NCBI GenBank assembly: GCA_965229115.1
Contig: CBDDIR010000003.1
Location: 806,001 to 870,000 of the forward strand
Source: UBA7672 sp965229115
GTDB lineage: Bacteria; Pseudomonadota; Alphaproteobacteria; Caulobacterales; Hyphomonadaceae
Length of the DNA: 64,000 nucleotides
Direction of reading: 5' to 3'
Made by a program: the position numbers and the translations under genes. The notes under the pieces are model-generated. The model was given only the letters and a program-made list of their open reading frames with translations. It was not told the DNA's origin and did no database searches. This document shows, one piece after another, positions 51,937 to 61,571 of the stretch (positions are counted from its first letter, which is position 1; the number at the start of each line of letters is the position of its first letter).

Positions 51937-54900
51937 ATGACTGAAGAAAAACTTGCTCCGAAAGGTCCAAAAGCTTCGAAACGTCGCATAATAGGCCTAG
52001 TTCTCGCCTTATTAGCGATTTTTGTCGCAGGCCTGCTGCTCTTTCGGCAATCGATTGCCGAGGCGATCGCGCACGGCGTTTGTGCTGAACAAAAGCTTAC
52101 GTGCAAATTCTCGATCACCCGGCTGGACCTTGGCGGCATCACATTAACTGCACTGGATGCCCGCGCGCCCGCAGCGCCAGCCGCAGCCGTCAGCGCCCGC
52201 GAGATCATCGTCGACCTCGCCTGGGAAAATCCATTCGCACCGCGTCCGAAACTTGTTGGTGGCGACGATCTCGTCCTGCGGCTCGATCTAACCGGCAAGC
52301 GGCCACTGTTAGGTGATCTCGACACGGCGATCACAAACTTCACCAAGCCCAGCGATGCGAAGCCCGGCCCGCTTCCGCAGTTCGACATCAAGAAGGTGAC
52401 GATTATCGGCGAGACTCTGTCCGGTCCCGTGCAAGCCATCGGCTCGGTCAAGGCGACTGGCGCCGACGCTTTCGTCGTCGACATGAATGCGCCGCCCGCC
52501 ACGCTCGGTCTCAGGGGTGCAACACTTCAACTCGCAGGCGGTCAGCTCAAGGCGACTGTCGCGAACCAACAGATCTCGGCGACCGCAAAACTCGATCTCG
52601 CAAAGTTCGAAGCAACCGACACGAGCGTCGCCGATGTGAAGATCAATGCGACGCTCGAACAGAACGCAGGCGTTCTGAAAGGCGAAGGCACGGCAACACT
52701 CGGCACGGTTGCGGTGAAGGATACGAAGCTCACCGGCGCTCAGGCGACCGCGAGTGTAGAGTCAGCAGCAGTCGACACCGCCTCGATCGATCTCGCCAAA
52801 CTGCTCGCGGGTCTCCGCAAGCTTCAGCTCTCGGCCAGCACGGGCGAGGGCGCCATGGCGGGCGTTTCTTGGGAAAAGTCCGAACTCGCGGCTTTGATCG
52901 AACCCAAGGGCGCCGGCAAATCCGGTGGCACAATCTCGCTTGCAGTCGACGGCATGAAGTCGCCGCAGGCTGGAGCAGGGCGCGTAGAACTGGCGGGCAA
53001 TGTCGAGATAATCGAAGGCATCGCAGGCAACGCGCGTGGAACGGCGACAGTCAAGGCTGGCCTCGTCACCGCGACGCAGCGCAAGCAGATCGTCGATGCA
53101 ATCTCATTGCCTCTGGAAGCCGCGCTGCCGGTGTTCGGCGGCGCTGCGGGTCGGGCAGTTGATAGAGCGGCCACGAATTTCGACGCGGTTGTGCCGTGGT
53201 CGGCGGGCTTTGCGCCAACCAGCGGTATTGAAGTTGCGCTTCTGCCGGGCAGCGCGATTACAGCCGCCAGCGGCCTCTCCCTGAAACTCATTCCGTCGGC
53301 AGGGCAACAGCAGGTCGCCTCGCTCAACCTGTCGAACGGCGGAAGCTGGAAAGCAGCCGGCACGCTTGAACTCGCGGGCGGTGGCGGCCCCACGGCATCC
53401 CTGAATCTCGCAAGCGCGACTGGCGCGGGGAAGAAGATCGCCCTCTCTGGCGGCCTCTCGCTCAAGCCGTGGACCGTCGGCTCAGACCGGCTCGCGGCTG
53501 AATTTGGCGGCCTCAGTTTCAGCGCCGATGAAAGCTCCGGCAAGGCGCACGGCGAACTCACCGTGGATCTGAACGGGTCGCTGGGCGGCGGCGTCTGGAA
53601 GGGAGCGAAGGCGACAGGCGAAGTCGACGCCGTCTGGGATCGGCAGACCTTCGCGGCCGATGCGCCACGCGGCATGGTCATCCAGTGGAACGAAGCGGTT
53701 TATGGCGACACGAAGTTCGGCGGCGCAGCGTTGCGTTACACACCGCAGGGTCGTCTGGCCGAACGTGTCGATGATGGCATCATCGGCCGCGGCGGGCTTC
53801 AGGCCATCAGCATTCCGGTGAACGGCGGCGCATGGAACGCCAAAGCGAACCTCGGCGCAGTCGGCATCAACTGGCGCGCAGCGAATGGCTTCCGCGCCAA
53901 CTTCGACATGGCGCCGACCACTGTCGATATGGCGATCGAAGACCGCAAGGTGCCGATCCGCATCGAGGACATGACCGGTACGCTCGATCTGCGCGACGGC
54001 TGGAATGTCACCGGCGCTTTCAAGGGTGCAAACGCAAAGGCGGATGAAGCGACGATCGAGGGTCTGGGCGGCAAGTTCAACCTCAGCGGCAAGGGCGACA
54101 AGCTCGACGGCTCCCTGTCCGAAATCGCGATGCGCATCATTGACCCGAAATCGGAAGAGGATGGCAGGCGCTTCGAGGAGTTGAAGTTCGAAGGCGATGC
54201 AACGCTCCGCAACAGCGTCGCAAACTTCCACGGCGCCTTCGCGCTCGTGAAGACCGGCATCCAGATCGCCGATGTCACCGGCAAGCACAGCCTCGAGAAC
54301 AACGAAGGCTCGCTCACCTTCGCGCCGACGCCGCTCATCTTCGTGCCGCGTCAGTTCCAGCCTTACGATCTGTCTCCGCTTCTGCGCGGCCCCGCTGCCG
54401 TCACAGGTCGCGCCGACATTTCTGGCGCCGCGTCGTGGACTAGCGCAGACTTCAAGGCGAGCGCCGCCATTGATCTGCGCAAGCTCGGCTTCACGCTCGC
54501 CTCGGCCGGTGTGTTCGAAGGCGTGTCCGGCAAGGTCGAAGTGGCGGACCTCGTGAACATGAAGTCCGCGCCCAATCAGCAGATCACCATCGACAAGGTC
54601 ACACTCGGCCTGCCGATCGAGAAGGGGACAATCAAGTTCCAGCTCATCGGCTTCAGCGCCATTCGTCTGCAAGGCGCCGAGTGGCCCTTCGGCGGCGGCT
54701 TCATCCGCATTAAGCCTGTCGACTTCGCTTTCACCGAAGGCACGGATAACCGCATCGTCGCGCAAGCGGTTAACTGGGACCTCGCCAAGTTGGTTGAGCA
54801 ATTCAAACTGCCCGACGTCAAACTTGTCGGAATTGTGGGAGGTGATTTCCCCGTCGTGTTCAGAACGGGTTCAGCCACGATCGACCATGCTACCCTTGAG

Positions 54901-55221
54901 GCTACGAAAGAAGGCGGCGTTATCCAGTATTCAGGTTCGCCCGGCGACGCAGCGGCTCAGGCAGATGCAAATTCGAAGATGGTCTTCGATGCGCTGAAGG
55001 ACTTCCGCTACCAGGTGCTGAAAGTGGGGCTGAATGGTGATCTTGCGGGACGGATGGTCATGAGTCTGAGCGTATTGGGCGCTAACCCCAAAGTGCTTGG
55101 CGGACAGCCGTTCCAATTGAACATCGACATCGATAGCGAGTTAGTCAGACTACTTACATCGACCACCAGCCAGCCCGATATCCGGACGGCGATTGGTCAA
55201 GTGACTGGAGACCAGCAGTGA
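51937..55221 (+). CDS. ydbH: YdbH-family intermembrane phospholipid transport protein
   Basis: A 1,094-residue AsmA-like protein. One N-terminal membrane anchor (RRIIGLVLALLAIFVAGLLLF, residues 16-36) is followed by a long repeated beta-structure, as in the YdbH/TamB/YhdP bridge proteins that form a lipid groove across the periplasm. The C-terminal YdbH region has ALRYTPQGRLAERVDDG, LKLVGIVGGDFPVVF-like and GDLAGRMVMSLSVLGANPKVLGGQPFQLNI. The next two genes encode YnbE and YdbL, which confirms the identity. Known E. coli work shows redundancy with TamB and YhdP. Confidence 0.9.
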   Translation: MTEEKLAPKGPKASKRRIIGLVLALLAIFVAGLLLFRQSIAEAIAHGVCAEQKLTCKFSITRLDLGGITLTALDARAPAAPAAAVSAREIIVDLAWENPFAPRPKLVGGDDLVLRLDLTGKRPLLGDLDTAITNFTKPSDAKPGPLPQFDIKKVTIIGETLSGPVQAIGSVKATGADAFVVDMNAPPATLGLRGATLQLAGGQLKATVANQQISATAKLDLAKFEATDTSVADVKINATLEQNAGVLKGEGTATLGTVAVKDTKLTGAQATASVESAAVDTASIDLAKLLAGLRKLQLSASTGEGAMAGVSWEKSELAALIEPKGAGKSGGTISLAVDGMKSPQAGAGRVELAGNVEIIEGIAGNARGTATVKAGLVTATQRKQIVDAISLPLEAALPVFGGAAGRAVDRAATNFDAVVPWSAGFAPTSGIEVALLPGSAITAASGLSLKLIPSAGQQQVASLNLSNGGSWKAAGTLELAGGGGPTASLNLASATGAGKKIALSGGLSLKPWTVGSDRLAAEFGGLSFSADESSGKAHGELTVDLNGSLGGGVWKGAKATGEVDAVWDRQTFAADAPRGMVIQWNEAVYGDTKFGGAALRYTPQGRLAERVDDGIIGRGGLQAISIPVNGGAWNAKANLGAVGINWRAANGFRANFDMAPTTVDMAIEDRKVPIRIEDMTGTLDLRDGWNVTGAFKGANAKADEATIEGLGGKFNLSGKGDKLDGSLSEIAMRIIDPKSEEDGRRFEELKFEGDATLRNSVANFHGAFALVKTGIQIADVTGKHSLENNEGSLTFAPTPLIFVPRQFQPYDLSPLLRGPAAVTGRADISGAASWTSADFKASAAIDLRKLGFTLASAGVFEGVSGKVEVADLVNMKSAPNQQITIDKVTLGLPIEKGTIKFQLIGFSAIRLQGAEWPFGGGFIRIKPVDFAFTEGTDNRIVAQAVNWDLAKLVEQFKLPDVKLVGIVGGDFPVVFRTGSATIDHATLEATKEGGVIQYSGSPGDAAAQADANSKMVFDALKDFRYQVLKVGLNGDLAGRMVMSLSVLGANPKVLGGQPFQLNIDIDSELVRLLTSTTSQPDIRTAIGQVTGDQQ

Positions 55222-55283
55222 CGGCCAGATTGACGAACCCCTCAGGAGAGGCAAGGCTGCACGCGATAAGCATGGAGCAACCA

Positions 55284-55499
55284 ATGCAAAACAGCGATTT
55301 CCCGATCGCAAGAGCGCTGGCGCCAGCCCTGATGGCTGCAGTCGCGCTGGGAACGGTTGCCTGCACCCCGACCGTGAGGATCGAGGCGTCTGACAAGCCG
55401 ATCACCATCAATCTGAACGTCAAGATCGACCAGGAGGTCCGCTATCGTCTCGATAAGGACCTCGAGGACGCGATCGCCAAGAATCCCGATCTGTTCTGA
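55284..55499 (+). CDS. ynbE: YnbE-family outer-membrane lipoprotein
   Basis: A 71-residue lipoprotein with lipobox TVAC. The mature part CTPTVRIEASDKPITINLNVKIDQEVRY is the YnbE signature; it forms an outer-membrane anchor for YdbH by beta-strand pairing. ATG at 55284 has GGAG 6 bases upstream. In-frame starts at 55218 (GTGA overlap with ydbH) and 55272 would add up to 22 residues. Confidence 0.92.
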   Translation: MQNSDFPIARALAPALMAAVALGTVACTPTVRIEASDKPITINLNVKIDQEVRYRLDKDLEDAIAKNPDLF

Positions 55500-55520
55500 G
55501 GCAGGGATAAGGAGCCTGTC

Positions 55521-55877
55521 ATGAGCATGCTGAAGAAAATCACCACCTGGTTCGCCGCCTTCTTCGCCGCGACCGCCCTGATGACGGCCTACGCTGCCGA
55601 TCCCGCGATCGAGCAGGCGAAAGCCCAAGGCATCGTCGGCGAACAGTTCGACGGCTATCTGGGCATCGCCGACGCCGGCAAGGCCTCGGCCGATCTCAAG
55701 CGCCGCGTGTCGGAAAACAATGCCGGCCGCCTGCAGGTCTATTCGGACATCTCGAAGAAAACCGGCGACAGCGTCCAGGTCGTCGCCGCCGCGATGGCCG
55801 AGAAGAACATCGCCCGCGCCGCCTCCGGCGAAGTCGTGAAACCGGGCGCCAGCGACCCATGGACCAAAAAGCCGTAA
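55521..55877 (+). CDS. ydbL: YdbL-family (DUF1318) periplasmic protein
   Basis: A 118-residue protein with signal peptide (TALMTAYAAD). IEQAKAQGIVGEQFDGYLGIAD, RRVSENNAGRLQVYSDISKKTGDSVQVVAAAMAEKNIARAASGE matches YdbL/DUF1318, the helper of YdbH-YnbE assembly. AAGGAG lies 7 bases before the ATG. Third gene of the operon; a hairpin follows at 55908. Confidence 0.92.
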   Translation: MSMLKKITTWFAAFFAATALMTAYAADPAIEQAKAQGIVGEQFDGYLGIADAGKASADLKRRVSENNAGRLQVYSDISKKTGDSVQVVAAAMAEKNIARAASGEVVKPGASDPWTKKP

Positions 55878-55907
55878 CGGCTAGCCGTCCACATTTATGC
55901 TAAGCTG

Positions 55908-55933
55908 CGGCCCCGGATGAAAGTCCGGGGCCG
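55908..55933 (+). terminator. Probable terminator of ydbH-ynbE-ydbL
   Basis: A perfect 10-bp stem: CGGCCCCGGA (55908-55917), TGAAAG loop, TCCGGGGCCG (55924-55933), then TTCT. It starts 30 bases after the ydbL stop. The T-run is short. Confidence 0.65.
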
Positions 55934-55952
55934 TTCTGCGTCCGGAGCCACG

Positions 55953-56195
55953 ATGTCCGCCAAGACCATCATCACGCTCGCGCTCGTTCTCGTGCCCGTC
56001 GCCATCATGGTGATCCTCGCCTGGACCGGCTGGCTGGGCGGACAATTTCCCAATGCCCATTTCGTCTTCGCGTTTGCCCTGGGCGCCACGGCCACAGTCC
56101 TTCTCTCCGTGGGCTTGTTTGCACTGTCATTTTACTCGTCCCGCTCCGGCCACGACGAAAAAATCGGCAATGAACAGGACTCGGATGAGGCCTAA
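55953..56195 (+). CDS. Small two-span membrane protein
   Basis: An 80-residue protein with two helices (IITLALVLVPVAIMVILAW, residues 5-23, and FVFAFALGATATVLLSVGLFALSFY, 37-61) and an acidic C-terminal tail (SGHDEKIGNEQDSDEA). GGAG lies upstream of the ATG at 55953; a longer in-frame start adds 12 residues inside the hairpin. No family recognised. It sits alone between the ydbH operon and chpT. Confidence 0.65.
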   Translation: MSAKTIITLALVLVPVAIMVILAWTGWLGGQFPNAHFVFAFALGATATVLLSVGLFALSFYSSRSGHDEKIGNEQDSDEA

Positions 56196-56266
56196 TTCGC
56201 ACTTGGGCTGATGAGTCGAAAACGCTAGCTTCCGATTCGTTTTCAGGGCGGGAGCTGAGGCACCAA

Positions 56267-56908
56267 ATGGAATCCTCCAAACTTGCGGCTTATGTCGCGT
56301 CGCGCATCTGTCATGATGTGGCGTCCCCGCTGACGTCCCTGCTGCAGAGCTGCGAACTCCTGTTCGATGACAGCATGGGCCCGGCCATGAAGGCCGAAGG
56401 CGAAAAGTCCCTGCGCGCCGGCCTGTCCACGCTCGAGGCCAAGCTGCGCTTCATGCGCTACGCCCTCGGCAGCCAGGCCCTCAACGACAACCTCTGCAAT
56501 ATCGGCGAGGCGAAGGATCTCTTCGTGAAGCTGTTCGCCACCAACTCGCGCACCCAGCTCGACTGGCAGGTCGAAACCAACCGCATCACCAATCGTCAGA
56601 TGCGCCTGCTCATGAACATCACCCTGATCATGATCGACCCCGCCGCCCGCGGCACGTGCAAGGTCGGCGCGAAGGAGCAGGGCGACAAGCTCGTCTTTGA
56701 CGTAGAGGCGCTGGGCCAGTTCTCGAACTTCAAGTCGGAAGTCCTCGACGCCCTGAAAGGCAACGAGCCCGGCGGCGGCTGGGGTGGCGGCGCCGTCCAG
56801 CCCTTCTTCACCAGCGTCCTGGCGCAGGAAAGCGGCTTCACGCTCGAGCCCCGCATCGTCCCGCAAGCGGCCGCCCTGGTCGCTGTCGGCGCGCTCCCGC
56901 CTTACTAG
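56267..56908 (+). CDS. chpT: ChpT-like histidine phosphotransferase
   Basis: A 213-residue dimeric histidine-kinase-like phosphotransferase. The helix with phosphoacceptor His16 reads SRICHDVASPLTSLLQSCELL, the ChpT pattern. The second half resembles a kinase ATP-lid fold without nucleotide motifs (GFTLEPRI, QAAALVAVGAL). In Caulobacter ChpT passes phosphate from CckA to CtrA and CpdR. Here it lies 109 bases before cheA, which is notable. A paralogue used in chemotaxis is the alternative. Confidence 0.8.
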   Translation: MESSKLAAYVASRICHDVASPLTSLLQSCELLFDDSMGPAMKAEGEKSLRAGLSTLEAKLRFMRYALGSQALNDNLCNIGEAKDLFVKLFATNSRTQLDWQVETNRITNRQMRLLMNITLIMIDPAARGTCKVGAKEQGDKLVFDVEALGQFSNFKSEVLDALKGNEPGGGWGGGAVQPFFTSVLAQESGFTLEPRIVPQAAALVAVGALPPY

Positions 56909-57017
56909 GCGGATAAAGCCCCAGAGCCTCCAAGGCATTCATCGAATTTTTAACGCTCCTGCGTTTATTTGCTACAGGCACGTAATAATGACGTAGCCGC
57001 CCGCGGATAGAACGCCC

Positions 57018-59630
57018 ATGGACGACTTGCTCAGCGAGTTCCTGACCGAAACCGGCGAAAGCCTCGATGTTGTCGACGTCGAACTCGTCCGTTTCGAAAG
57101 CTGCCCGGACGACAAAGCCACCCTGAACAACATCTTCCGGCTGGTTCACACCATTAAGGGAACCTGCGGTTTCATTGGCCTTCCGCGCCTTGAATCGTTA
57201 GCGCACGCCGGCGAGACGCTGCTCGGCAAATTCCGCGATGGTGCGCTGGATGTGACCCCCGCCGCCGTCACCCTGATCCTCGCCTCCATCGACCGCATCA
57301 AGACCATCCTCGGCCACCTCGCCGACACCCAGACCGAGCCTGCGGGCGACGATCGCGACCTCATCGCCCAGCTCGAAGACGCCGCCGAAGGCGGCCTGCA
57401 ATCCAGCCTGCCGCCCCCCGTCGTCGTGAAATTCGAACCGCCGAAGGACGCCCCCGCCGCCGCCGCGGAAGAGCAGGGTGAAGACAACGGCCGCTGGGAC
57501 GCCGATCAGGGCCGCTATCTGCGCCCCGGCGAAGTCTCCCTCGCCGAACTCGAAGCCGCCTTCCGCTCCGCCGATGGCCCGGAAGTTCGCGAAGCCAAGC
57601 CCGCCGCCGCTGCCGCCGTCGTCGAACACGACGAAGACCGCAAAGTTGGCCCGGGCTCCAGCACCATCCGCGTGAACGTCGACGTTCTCGAATCCATGAT
57701 GACCATGGTCTCCGAACTCGTCCTGACGCGTAACCAGCTGATGCAGATGCTGCGCGCCACCAGCGACAGCGAATTCAAATCCCCGCTCCAGCGCCTCTCC
57801 GGCATCACGGCCGAGCTGCAGGACTGCGTGATGAAAACGCGGATGCAGCCCATCGGCTCAGCCTGGAAGAAACTCCCCCGCATCGTCCGCGACGCCGGCC
57901 AGGATCTCGCCAAGAAACTCGAACTGGTCATGGAAGGCGAGGAGACCGAACTCGATCGTCAGGTCCTCGAACTCATCAAGGACCCGCTCACCCACATGAT
58001 CCGCAACTCCTGCGATCATGGCGTCGAAACGCCCGCCGAGCGCGTTGCCGCCGGCAAGAGCGAAACCGGCACGATCAAGCTGCGCGCCTATCACGAAGGC
58101 GGCCACATCATCATCGAACTCAGCGACGACGGCGCCGGCCTGAAAACCGACCGCATCCGCGCAAAAGCCCTTGAAAAAGGCGTCATTGACGCCGCCGAAG
58201 CGATGACGATGACGGATGCACAGATCCATCGTCTCATCTTCGCGCCCGGCTTCTCCACCGCTGCAAAAGTCACGAACATCTCCGGCCGCGGCGTCGGCAT
58301 GGATGTCGTCAAAACCAATGTCGAGCTCATCGGCGGCGCTATCGATCTCAAATCGCGCCAGGGCAATGGCACGACCTTCTCGATCAAGATCCCGCTCACG
58401 CTCGCCATCATCAAGGCGCTGATCGTCGGCGTCGGCGAGCATCGCTTTGCGATGCCGCAGCTCTCGGTGCTCGAACTGGTTCGTACCGGCAAGCGTTGCG
58501 AGCACAAGATCGAGCAGATCCACAACACGCGCATTCTACGTCTGCGTGACCGTCTCCTGCCGCTCGTGGCCCTGTCCGACATTCTCGGCATCGAGCATGT
58601 CGAGGAAAACGATCACGCCTGCATCGTTGTCATGCAGGTAGGCGATACTCGCTTTGGCCTCGTCGTCGATGAAGTCTTCGATACGGAAGAAATCGTCGTG
58701 AAGCCGCTGTCGAAGCGTCTCGGTTCGATGTCCGAATACTCCGGAGCAACTATTCTCGGCGATGGTGCTGTCATTATGATTCTCGACCCCAACGGTGTTG
58801 CAAAATCGGTGTCCGGCGCTGATCGCGCCGCCAGCCGCGCCATGGAGGACGCTGCCGCGCTTGCGGCCGCCGCTGCCGTGAAGGGCGATGGCGAACGCAC
58901 CAGCCTTCTGCTCTTCACCGCCGGCACGATGGAACCTCGCGCATGCCCGCTCTCGCTGGTCACGCGCCTTGAAGAATTCGACGTCTCAACCTTCGAAACG
59001 ACCGCTCGCGGTCATGTGGTGCAGTATCGCGGTCGCATCATGCCGCTCGCCAGTGTCGGCGGGTCGGTCCGCAGCGAGGGCAGGCAACCCGTCCTCGTCT
59101 TCAGCCAGGGCGACGTTGTCATCGGCCTCGCTGTGGATGCCATCCTCGACATCGTCGAAGAACATCTCGACATCCAACTCGGCGACAAGGCGCCGGGCGT
59201 GCTCGGCACCGCCATTCTCAAGTGCAAGTCGACAGAAGTCATCGACGTCAGCCACTATCTGGGCATGGCGGAACCGGGCTGGGCGGCCGCTGTCGCCCAG
59301 ATCGAGACGGCCCGCGTGAAAAAGCGCGTGCTGCTGGTCGATGCACATCCCTTCTTCCGCAACATGCTCGCGCCGATGGTGTCGGCTGCCGGCTATGACG
59401 TCACCGTCGTCGCCGACCTGCAGGAAGCGCGTGGCCGCCTGACGCAGGATACCTTCGACGTGGTCCTCGCCGACGCCGATGGCACGGCGCCGGGCGCGCT
59501 CGCGGAATCGACCTCAGCCCGCATCGTTCCGCTCTCGAGCCGCCAGGATACCGAGGCTGTTCCCAAGTCCGACCGCGCCGCGCTGCTCGACGCCATCGAG
59601 CGCGCCATTCGCTTCGGGAAAGCCGCATGA
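57018..59630 (+). CDS. cheA: CheA-type hybrid chemotaxis kinase with two CheW-like domains and a receiver
   Basis: An 870-residue kinase. HPt domain with His44 in LVHTIKGTCGF; acidic linker; dimerisation helices (VLESMMTMVSELVLTRNQLMQ); ATPase with LTHMIRNSCDHGVETP, DDGAGL and GRGVGMDVVK; a CheW-like domain (about 480-620); a second CheW-like domain (about 635-755); and a C-terminal receiver (VLLVDAHPFFRNMLAPMV, DVVLADADG, PLSS, PKSD). The receiver could be a phosphate sink. The linker is Ala/Glu-rich. It starts 109 bases after chpT. Confidence 0.93.
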   Translation: MDDLLSEFLTETGESLDVVDVELVRFESCPDDKATLNNIFRLVHTIKGTCGFIGLPRLESLAHAGETLLGKFRDGALDVTPAAVTLILASIDRIKTILGHLADTQTEPAGDDRDLIAQLEDAAEGGLQSSLPPPVVVKFEPPKDAPAAAAEEQGEDNGRWDADQGRYLRPGEVSLAELEAAFRSADGPEVREAKPAAAAAVVEHDEDRKVGPGSSTIRVNVDVLESMMTMVSELVLTRNQLMQMLRATSDSEFKSPLQRLSGITAELQDCVMKTRMQPIGSAWKKLPRIVRDAGQDLAKKLELVMEGEETELDRQVLELIKDPLTHMIRNSCDHGVETPAERVAAGKSETGTIKLRAYHEGGHIIIELSDDGAGLKTDRIRAKALEKGVIDAAEAMTMTDAQIHRLIFAPGFSTAAKVTNISGRGVGMDVVKTNVELIGGAIDLKSRQGNGTTFSIKIPLTLAIIKALIVGVGEHRFAMPQLSVLELVRTGKRCEHKIEQIHNTRILRLRDRLLPLVALSDILGIEHVEENDHACIVVMQVGDTRFGLVVDEVFDTEEIVVKPLSKRLGSMSEYSGATILGDGAVIMILDPNGVAKSVSGADRAASRAMEDAAALAAAAAVKGDGERTSLLLFTAGTMEPRACPLSLVTRLEEFDVSTFETTARGHVVQYRGRIMPLASVGGSVRSEGRQPVLVFSQGDVVIGLAVDAILDIVEEHLDIQLGDKAPGVLGTAILKCKSTEVIDVSHYLGMAEPGWAAAVAQIETARVKKRVLLVDAHPFFRNMLAPMVSAAGYDVTVVADLQEARGRLTQDTFDVVLADADGTAPGALAESTSARIVPLSSRQDTEAVPKSDRAALLDAIERAIRFGKAA

Positions 59631-60085
59631 CCACCTGCGAATTTGTGACCTTCCGCATCTGTGACCAGATGTTCGGGGTCAACGTTTCAGAGATCCAGGA
59701 CGTGTTCCGGCCCGCCGCCATGACGCCGGTCCCGCTTTCGGGGCCAGAAATCGCCGGCGTCCTTAATCTTCGTGGACGCATCGTTACAGCCATTGACGCT
59801 AGGTCACGTCTCGGCCTCCCTTCTTCAATAAAATCAAAGGGTTCGTTGCGTTTGGCCATCGGCGTAGAGCGCTATGGCGAGAGCTTTGGGCTGATAATCG
59901 ACGAGATCGGAGAGGTCGTTCGGCTCGAAGAAAACGCGATGGAGCAAAACCCCGTTAACCTTGACGCGACATGGTCAGGCGTATCTCGCGGGGTCTACCG
60001 CCTTGAAGACCGCCTCCTGGTCATAATGGACATTGACCGGATGTTGGCTGGCGCAGGCTCCGAGGATGCTGCTGCCGCGGCATGA
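59627..60085 (+). CDS. cheW: CheW adaptor protein
   Basis: A 152-residue SH3-like adaptor that couples CheA to receptors. FRICDQMFGVNVSEIQDVFRPAAMTPVPLSGPEIAGVLNLRGRIVTAIDARSRLGLP is a typical CheW, including the NLRGRIV core. The ATG overlaps the cheA stop (ATGA). The start of the next gene is 25 bases on. Confidence 0.95.
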   Translation: MTTCEFVTFRICDQMFGVNVSEIQDVFRPAAMTPVPLSGPEIAGVLNLRGRIVTAIDARSRLGLPSSIKSKGSLRLAIGVERYGESFGLIIDEIGEVVRLEENAMEQNPVNLDATWSGVSRGVYRLEDRLLVIMDIDRMLAGAGSEDAAAAA

Positions 60086-60110
60086 CCACGGCTATTGGAA
60101 GAGGGCGAGC

Positions 60111-60476
60111 ATGAAACGCTGTCTGATCGTGGACGATAGCCGCGTGGTGCGCAAAGTCGCGCGTCGCATCGTCGAAGACCTCCGCTTCGAAGCGGAAGAA
60201 GCGGCCGATGGCCAGCAGGCGCTGGAGAATTGCCGCAAGACAATGCCGGACGCGATCCTGCTCGACTGGAACATGCCGGTCATGAACGGGATCGACTTCC
60301 TCCGCGCGCTCCGTCGCGAACCGGGCGGCGATCGCCCCACCGTCGTGTTCTGCACGACCGAGAACGACATGAGCCACATCGCTGAAGCGATGCGCTCGGG
60401 CGCCAACGAATACATCATGAAACCCTTCGACTCCGAGATCATCGAAAGCAAGTTCTCGGAAGTCGGCCTCGTCTGA
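60111..60476 (+). CDS. cheY: CheY-type response regulator
   Basis: A 121-residue single receiver domain. LIVDDSRVVRKVARRI holds the acidic pair, Asp52 (LLDWNMPVMNG) is the phosphoacceptor, Thr82/83 and Lys104 (YIMKPF) complete the site. ATG at 60111 with GAGGG upstream; the frame opens further 5' without support. Output is the flagellar motor or another partner. Confidence 0.95.
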   Translation: MKRCLIVDDSRVVRKVARRIVEDLRFEAEEAADGQQALENCRKTMPDAILLDWNMPVMNGIDFLRALRREPGGDRPTVVFCTTENDMSHIAEAMRSGANEYIMKPFDSEIIESKFSEVGLV

Positions 60477-61571
60477 TTGGATGCAGTGACCGCAGCGCTC
60501 CGCCAGCCCGCTCCGAACCGCCCCGTCCGCGTCATGCTCGTGGACGACAGCGCAATCGTGCGTGGCTTCATGCGCCGCTGGATCGATGAAGACCCCCGCG
60601 TCGAGCTGGTGAAAGCCTGTTCGGATGGCCAGCAGGCCGTCAACGACGCCGGCAATGTGAAGCCCGATGTCATCGTCCTCGACATCGAGATGCCGAACAT
60701 GGATGGCCTCACGGCTCTCCCGCAGCTCCGCAAGGCCGCCCCCGACGCCCGCATCGTCATGGCGTCCACACTCACCGCCGCCGGCGCCAGCCACACGATC
60801 AAGGCGCTCGCCCTCGGCGCCTCCGACTTCATCGCCAAGCCGCAAGCCAGCGCCATGGGCAGCGTCGACAGCTACCGCCGCGACCTGATCGAGAAGATCG
60901 TGGCTCTCGGCGAACGGGCAGGGCGCCACCTCGCTGCAGCCGCCCCCTCCGCCCCCATCAAGCTCCGCGCCCGCCAGCTCCACACCTCGCCGCCCGCAGC
61001 GCTTCTCGTCGCGGCCTCCACCGGCGGCCCCACCGCGCTGCCCGCCTTCCTAGCCCCCATCGCCCGCCGCATCGACGCGCCGATCCTCATCGTGCAGCAC
61101 ATGCCCGCCGCTTTCACGCCCGTCTTCGCCGAGAAGCTCGAAGCCGCCATCGGCAAGCACTGCCGCGAAGCCCGCGAGGGCGACGTCCTCGCCAACGGCA
61201 CCGTCCTCCTCGCCCCCGGCGACAAGCACATGCGCGTCGCCCGCGTCCCCGCCGGCCGCATGATCCACCTCGACCAGGGCGAGCCCGTGAACTACTGCCG
61301 CCCCGCCGCCGACCCCCTCTTTGAAACCGCCGCAGCCGCCTACGGCTCGCGCCTCCTCTGCGTCGTCCTCACCGGCATGGGCCATGACGGTCGCGCCGGC
61401 GCCGGCAAGGTCGTCGAAGCCGGCGGCCGCGTCATCGTGCAGGACGAAGCCACAAGCGTCGTCTGGGGGATGCCAGGCTCTGTCGCACAGGCAGGCCACG
61501 CCGAGGCTGTGAAGCCTCTAAAAGAACTGAGCCAGCTCGCGCTGCGCATGATGATGGGAGAAGCTGCGTGA
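60477..61571 (+). CDS. cheB: CheB protein-glutamate methylesterase
   Basis: A 364-residue two-domain enzyme. Receiver: LVDDSAIVRGFMRR, Asp in DVIVLDIEMPNMDG, Lys in IAKPQ. Methylesterase domain: Ser in LVAASTGGPTAL, His in IVQHMPAAFTPVFAEKL, Asp in TGMGHDGRAGA. It starts directly after cheY at a TTG; a GTG at 60486 is the alternative. It removes methyl groups from receptors and opposes CheR. Confidence 0.95.
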   Translation: MDAVTAALRQPAPNRPVRVMLVDDSAIVRGFMRRWIDEDPRVELVKACSDGQQAVNDAGNVKPDVIVLDIEMPNMDGLTALPQLRKAAPDARIVMASTLTAAGASHTIKALALGASDFIAKPQASAMGSVDSYRRDLIEKIVALGERAGRHLAAAAPSAPIKLRARQLHTSPPAALLVAASTGGPTALPAFLAPIARRIDAPILIVQHMPAAFTPVFAEKLEAAIGKHCREAREGDVLANGTVLLAPGDKHMRVARVPAGRMIHLDQGEPVNYCRPAADPLFETAAAAYGSRLLCVVLTGMGHDGRAGAGKVVEAGGRVIVQDEATSVVWGMPGSVAQAGHAEAVKPLKELSQLALRMMMGEAA

